Position numbers and translations under genes: made by a program. The notes beneath the pieces are model-generated. The model was given only the letters and a program-made list of their open reading frames with translations. It did not search any database and was not told the DNA's origin. 64,000 nt of DNA, taken from positions 15,369,963-15,433,962 of the forward strand of contig NC_063057.1 of the NCBI RefSeq assembly GCF_018812025.1, written 5' to 3'. The stretch is from Megalobrama amblycephala. Its lineage: Eukaryota > Chordata > Actinopteri > Cypriniformes > Xenocyprididae. Of this stretch, positions 36,690 through 64,000 are shown in pieces. Each line of letters starts with the position of its first letter. The stretch's first letter is position 1.

Positions 36690-36919
36690 CTCGCCTGAGG
36701 GCTGAGTTTAATCGGTGCATCACCATTCACGAAGACAAAAGCCAAGTAATCGGCACATATCAACTATAACGACACGGACACTTGACTGAACACATTCTGT
36801 ATGCTCAATAACTCGACGTTTATAACTGTATAGTGTCACGTGCTCACTGGGAATCTATGTTTCTCTTCCTCATTGTTTTATAGATGTTACCACCAGCATG
36901 TGAACAACACACTGAGGTC
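36690..36919 (-). promoter_or_regulatory. dram1: dram1 upstream region with E-box
   Basis: Immediately upstream of the dram1 start. GTCACGTG at 36835-36842 is an E-box with a CLEAR-like 5' flank, about 150 bp from the ATG. No TATA box was recognised. Confidence 0.4.
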
Positions 36920-36920
36920 T

Positions 36921-36991
<71 letters not shown>
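36919..36991. repeat. (TTTC)n microsatellite
   Basis: About 18 perfect copies of 'tttc' between the dram1 E-box and the foldback element. Confidence 0.92.
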
Positions 36992-37166
36992 AATTAGGCT
37001 ACATTTTAGATCCGTGACACTTTACAATTCCATTTGTTAACATTAGTTAGGCTAACTAACAGCATGAACTAACAATGAAAAATATTTCTAAAGCATTTAT
37101 TAATCTTAGTTAATTTTAATTTCAACATTTACTAAATTATGAATCAAAATTTGCATCTGTTAATTT

Positions 37167-38599
37167 ATGAAAGCCCGTTTCCGCCACAGTTGAGTAAAAT
37201 TATAATTCTTTAAGTCATAATAATGAGAAACTTTCTCATAATTATGACTTAGTATCTCATTATATTGAGGAAGTTTTTCATAATAACGACTTAGAATCTC
37301 ATAATAATGAGAAACTTTATCGTAATAATGAGTTAATATTGGGGAAAAATCTCTTAATAATGAGAAGCTTTCTCATAATAATGACATAGTTTCTCGTAAT
37401 GAGAAACTATATCGTAATAATGAGAAATATTCTAATAATAATGACTTAACATTTCATAATAACGAGAAACTTTCTGATAATAATGAGAAACTTCTGCGCA
37501 TGCGCAGAGCAGTGGAGCAGAAGGGCGTGGCACGCTAGCGACATCTGCTGGTCAAAGCCGTGTAAATGCACAGCAAACATGGCACGTTCTGCAAAAATGT
37601 AATCTATAATATCATAAAATAACATTAATGATCAATTATCAGTGTATGAGATTGAATATAGCCTAGTCTTTTAAGCGTCGCGTTCATGCAACAGTTTCCA
37701 CCGGTGAGCACAAGCAGGCGTAGTTCGTTACCAGGGAAACCACTTTGCGTTCCACCTTCTCGTGCTCATTGAAAAGTATTGAATATTTATAATTTATAAT
37801 TTATGCTATTTAATGATACTATAGACTGCAATTTGTAGATTACACTGACTTTAACGAAAACAACTGTTTTGCAAAACGTGCCATGTTTGCTGTGTTCTCG
37901 CATTTACATGGCTTTGACCAGCAGATGTCGCTAGCGTGCCACGCCCTTCTGCTCCGCTGCTTTGCGCATGCGTAGGAGTTTCTCATAATTACCAGAAAGT
38001 TTCTCGTTAAGTTTCTCGTTATTATGAGATACTAAGTCATAATTACCAGAAAGTTTCTCGTTATTATGAGATACTAAGTCATTATTACGAGAAAGTTTCT
38101 CGTTATTATGTGAAACGAAGTCATTATTATGAGAAAGTTTATCATTATTATGAGATACTAAGTCATAATTACCGGAAAGTTTCTCATTATTATGAGATAC
38201 TAAGTCATAATTACCAGAAAGTTTCATTATTATGAGAAACTAAGTCATAATTACCAGAAAGTTTCTCGTTATTATGAGATAAGTCATCATTACGAGAAAG
38301 TTTCTCGTTATTATGTGAAACTAAGTCATTATTACGAGAAATTTTCTCATTATTTTGAGATACTAAGTCATAATTACCAGAAAGTTTCTCGTTATTACGA
38401 GAAAGTTTCTTGTTATTATGTGTTATTATGTGTATACTAAGTCATAATTACGAATAATATATAATTATCATATTGGGAATATAATTCATAATTTTTTCAT
38501 TATTATGACATAGTATCTCATTATACTGAGAAAGTTTCACATTATTATGACTTATAAAATTATATTTTTTACTCAACTGTGGCAGAAACTGGCTTCCAT
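37167..38599. mobile_element. 1.4-kb foldback element with internal arrays (family C) between dram1 and gnptab
   Basis: Termini 'atgaaagcccgtttccgcca' and the inverse 'tggcagaaactggcttccat'. Inside each end is an array of variants of 'taataatgagaaactttctc' in opposite orientation. Next comes an inverted pair of unique blocks ('gcgtggcacgctagcgacat' at 37524 against 'atgtcgctagcgtgccacgc' at 37925) and a central spacer of about 250 bp. An open frame at 37931-38227 (minus) is just the array read as repeats of SHNNEKLSGNYDLV. No transposase. It occupies most of the divergent dram1-gnptab spacer. Confidence 0.88.
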
Positions 38600-38978
38600 A
38601 CACAACAGATTGTTATGCTGATAATGTAATGGTTTGAATTAAACCATTGTTATTTAAATGTTTAAAATAGTTTTTTTTTTTGTGTGTGTGACTAAATATA
38701 AATGTGTTTATCTTACAAGGCATGAACTACCTAAAGTGCTCGTCCTCCTATTCACTAGAGGGCAGAAGCGAGTCTGTCATATGCATCGATATACATGAAT
38801 GAAGCGGCGTATCATCACCTGATCACTACCAATGAGGAACTACAGCGTTTGAGTGTTGAGCATGCGATCATGTGACAGTATGATTTAGTGTAATGAAGCT
38901 ATTTTTATTTCACCGCGGAAAACATATGCCCACTTTAAGTGTTTATGGAGGAAGAGATGTTGATGGCCGGGGAGAGTC
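38600..38978 (+). promoter_or_regulatory. gnptab: gnptab upstream region with M-box-type E-box
   Basis: TCATGTGAC at 38868-38876, 103 bases before the ATG, matches the MITF/TFE M-box. A CCAAT box (38829-38833) is 145 bases before the ATG. No TATA box was recognised. Confidence 0.4.

Positions 38979-38992
<14 letters not shown>
38945..38992 (+). other. Upstream ORF overlapping the gnptab start codon
   Basis: ATG at 38945 opens 15 codons ([15 protein letters not shown]) and stops at 38990-38992. It overlaps the gnptab ATG (38979) in another frame. If the transcript begins upstream of 38945, scanning ribosomes meet this frame first. Regulatory effect is inferred, and no transcription start is known. 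Confidence 0.35.
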
Positions 38993-61791
<22,799 letters not shown>

Positions 61792-62875
61792 GGTTATTCC
61801 TCTCTCAGAGGGTGTGTTGTGAGAATATGAAGTACCAGAGAAGTACTTCTGTTAATGCCGTCAGATAAACTAGCCCATTTGTAGGTGACTGAATGAAGTT
61901 GGACAAACTTCAAGGTACAGGCCTCCTCCACATAGGGGCATTAGTGAGACACACTGCGGCCCACGAGGCAAGCGACTTTGTCTTGTCCTGCGATCACACT
62001 CCAGGTGGCGTACTGAATGTGAACTGAACTCAATGGCCCATATTGAGTGCGAGTTGCCATATGTCCTTGCGTGTTTGAAATGTAATAATTTGAAATAGGA
62101 TTTTTAATTGATATGGGAACATCAAGGGTAAAGTACTAACCGCAAGGGGTTGTTGTCCTTTCTCTAGTTCTTTGTCTTGTCTTTCCTTCCTCATCCTTAT
62201 AGTGCCTTTCTTTATCACATGAATGAAAGCGGTGGACTCTGATGCACGGCTGGAACTCACTGCCTTGTTTTTGGCTTTTTGCATTTGTTTGCATTTGTCT
62301 TAATCTGTCTTGCTAATTCCAAAGTGGCACAAAATCTCCGGGAGCATATTTAAAACCGAACGGCAATCCTGATACTTTGTAATTTGAGCAAGGATCATCA
62401 AAAAGGAGCCATTTCCTTCTCTTTCTCTTTTTAAATGCATGTCGTTTTTGCTTGAAGTCATTCACGTGCTTGTCTCTTAGTGGGACATTAAATACTGACT
62501 CTGTCTGAAATTCAGATGCCACTGCCTGCGGCCCTCATGTGTATTAATTCAGTCTTCACCTTCACCTTCAATTATTGTTTTTTGCTTGCTCATACGTTAA
62601 AACTACTGAACCCAAACCTCTGCAGGGCGTACGTGCCTGACAAAACAGGCTTGAGTTTATGAATCATGTTGAATGATAATGCTGTTCTGGGATGTATTTC
62701 CCTGTTGACTTTTATTTATTAGGTTATGAAGGGCATAATCGTACTATACAAGCATATCATTGTTTTATTTTGGAAATGTATGTTGTTTAATCTAAATTCA
62801 TTTATTTTAAGTCTTTAAATTATACTGACAATTTACTACTTTTTGTGTCGATTGTAAATTTAACCAGGAACTGTG

Positions 62876-62912
<37 letters not shown>

Positions 62913-62985
62913 TTTGATGAACAATCTGAATGACAATGTAATGTAACAACCAAATCTGTCAATTAAAAGTCTTTCAAAGTCATGA
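61792..62985 (+). other. gnptab: Probable gnptab 3' UTR
   Basis: About 1.2 kb of non-repetitive sequence after the stop codon, with a T-run of 27 or more at 62881-62908, ending near the ATTAAA at 62962-62967. Frames of 63, 84 and 69 codons within it have no similarity to known proteins. Confidence 0.5.
62962..62967 (+). terminator. gnptab: Candidate polyadenylation signal of gnptab
   Basis: ATTAAA about 1.17 kb after the gnptab stop codon, followed by T/G-rich sequence ('gaatatgccttgttgttttt'). Confidence 0.5.
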
Positions 62986-63085
62986 CTGCTTTGAATATGC
63001 CTTGTTGTTTTTAAATTTCATCAGTACCAAAACCCGAAAAACACACAGAAACTAGACTTTAGACGGGGTTCTATTCAAATCACAC

Positions 63086-64000
63086 AAAATTTATTGTTTT
63101 TATTAGCCCTTTGGGAGGAGATGATTCTAAGCAGGCAGAGATAGTGCATCATAAAACAGGCACAGAGGATCAACACCCCCCAACACCCCCCAAAATCCCT
63201 CTAAACCCCCTCCAAAAAACTCGTCCCTGTTTTTGTGCACAGCCACAATCCTTGACAATTACGTTCTTTCAATTATTATTTTTGTTTTAAACAGGCTTGA
63301 CTTAATTTCACACTAAATTCAGTCAGATTATTAAAATAAATACATACACTGTAATCACTGGACAATCACAAAAAGTTTCCTATTACTTCTTAAAGCTACA
63401 ATGGCTGTTTGGGCAAAGTTTATTTCTATTCTTATTTTTTATATAAAGTCTTGCAAGATCTACAAATAGCTGCTTTTTTAATGACAGTAAAAATCCTAAA
63501 TGGTTCTGTGTTGTAAACCATTGGCAGTTTGTCGACTATATGAGGTCTTAAAAACAATAACGAAATATGTAATACTTTTTTCTTTTGTACTTTACCAAGA
63601 TCAGAGGTATAAAAAGAAGTCTAAATAAAATGATGGACATATAATGTAAAAAATGGGCTTAATTAAAAAAAAAAACAGCAGAAGATTATTAATTGATTGC
63701 CCAAACTGCAGTTGTAGCTTCCCTTTTTTGTTTAAAATTGACAAACATGATCAAACCCAAAAAACAAAGTGCAAATCTATTCTGATGAATACTACAGTGA
63801 GACAAAAATGTGTCCTCCCATGAACTATTTTTGGATTCTTTCCTCTCATCTTTATCTTTGATCAAATGCTTTGAATGAGAAATATTTAGGAATTTTTTCT
63901 ATGCAAACTTTTTGGCCAATTCAAATTTAGTTAATGATTATTTGATTTTATCAACAATTTCCAATGTATTCTTTAAAATTATAATGATAATAATAATCTA
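63086..64000 (-). other. Possible 3' UTR of a convergent gene beyond the right edge
   Basis: A minus-strand AATAAA (63090-63095) and the long AT-rich, non-repetitive sequence to the right would fit the terminal exon of a minus-strand gene facing gnptab. No coding sequence is visible, so this is weak. Confidence 0.25.

Noticed and set aside
37931..38227. 98-codon minus-strand frame with a repeated SHNNEKLSGNYDLV peptide, resembling a repeat protein
   Set aside because: It is the internal motif array of the foldback element; the repeat unit keeps frame by chance and has no start context or conservation evidence.

Overview
This window is vertebrate nuclear DNA from a teleost, most likely a cyprinid (carp/zebrafish relative). 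The evidence is spliced genes with GT-AG introns, protein sequences closest in recall to zebrafish orthologues, and dense short DNA transposons of the kinds common in cyprinids, including elements ending 'GTTCACCCAAAAATGAAA', TTAA-flanked elements, Tc1/mariner relatives and an L2-type LINE tail. No database search was possible, so the species is not identified.

Five genes could be rebuilt exon by exon with continuous reading frame. klhl42 (minus, 12629-16668, 3 coding exons, 472 aa) encodes a BTB-kelch CUL3 adaptor. cwf19l1 (plus, 17630-24752, 14 exons, 544 aa) encodes a CwfJ-family lariat-debranching-related protein. washc3 (plus, 25720-28124, 7 exons, 201 aa) encodes a WASH complex subunit. 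dram1 (minus, 30222-36689, 7 exons, 237 aa) encodes a lysosomal six-pass autophagy modulator. gnptab (plus, 38979-61791, 21 exons, 1226 aa) encodes the alpha/beta precursor of GlcNAc-1-phosphotransferase. A sixth gene is seen only as a 51-codon first exon (minus, 6418-6570) that I do not recognise.

Layout: 1-11 kb is gene-poor and repeat-rich. klhl42 and cwf19l1 are divergent across about 1 kb. washc3 follows cwf19l1 head-to-tail, dram1 faces washc3 tail-to-tail, and dram1 and gnptab are divergent across 2.3 kb that is mostly one foldback element. 63-64 kb looks like the convergent 3' end of another gene. washc3-dram1-gnptab matches the human 12q23 neighbourhood, and all three products work in the endosome-lysosome system: enzyme tagging in the Golgi, endosomal actin and sorting, and lysosomal membrane/autophagy.

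The unusual material lies in the introns and spacers. Several TTAA-flanked elements are nested in ways that let the pre-insertion site be read directly. Two 937-bp inverted-repeat elements about 99% alike lie 15 kb apart. Three foldback families share an ATGGAAG-like terminus but carry different internal arrays of short motifs. A 1277-bp piggyBac-like element carries a 16-bp palindrome near each end. I see no CRISPR array, rRNA, tRNA or bacterial-type operon. I found no convincing new protein-coding system; the foldback-array elements are the best candidate for something under-described.
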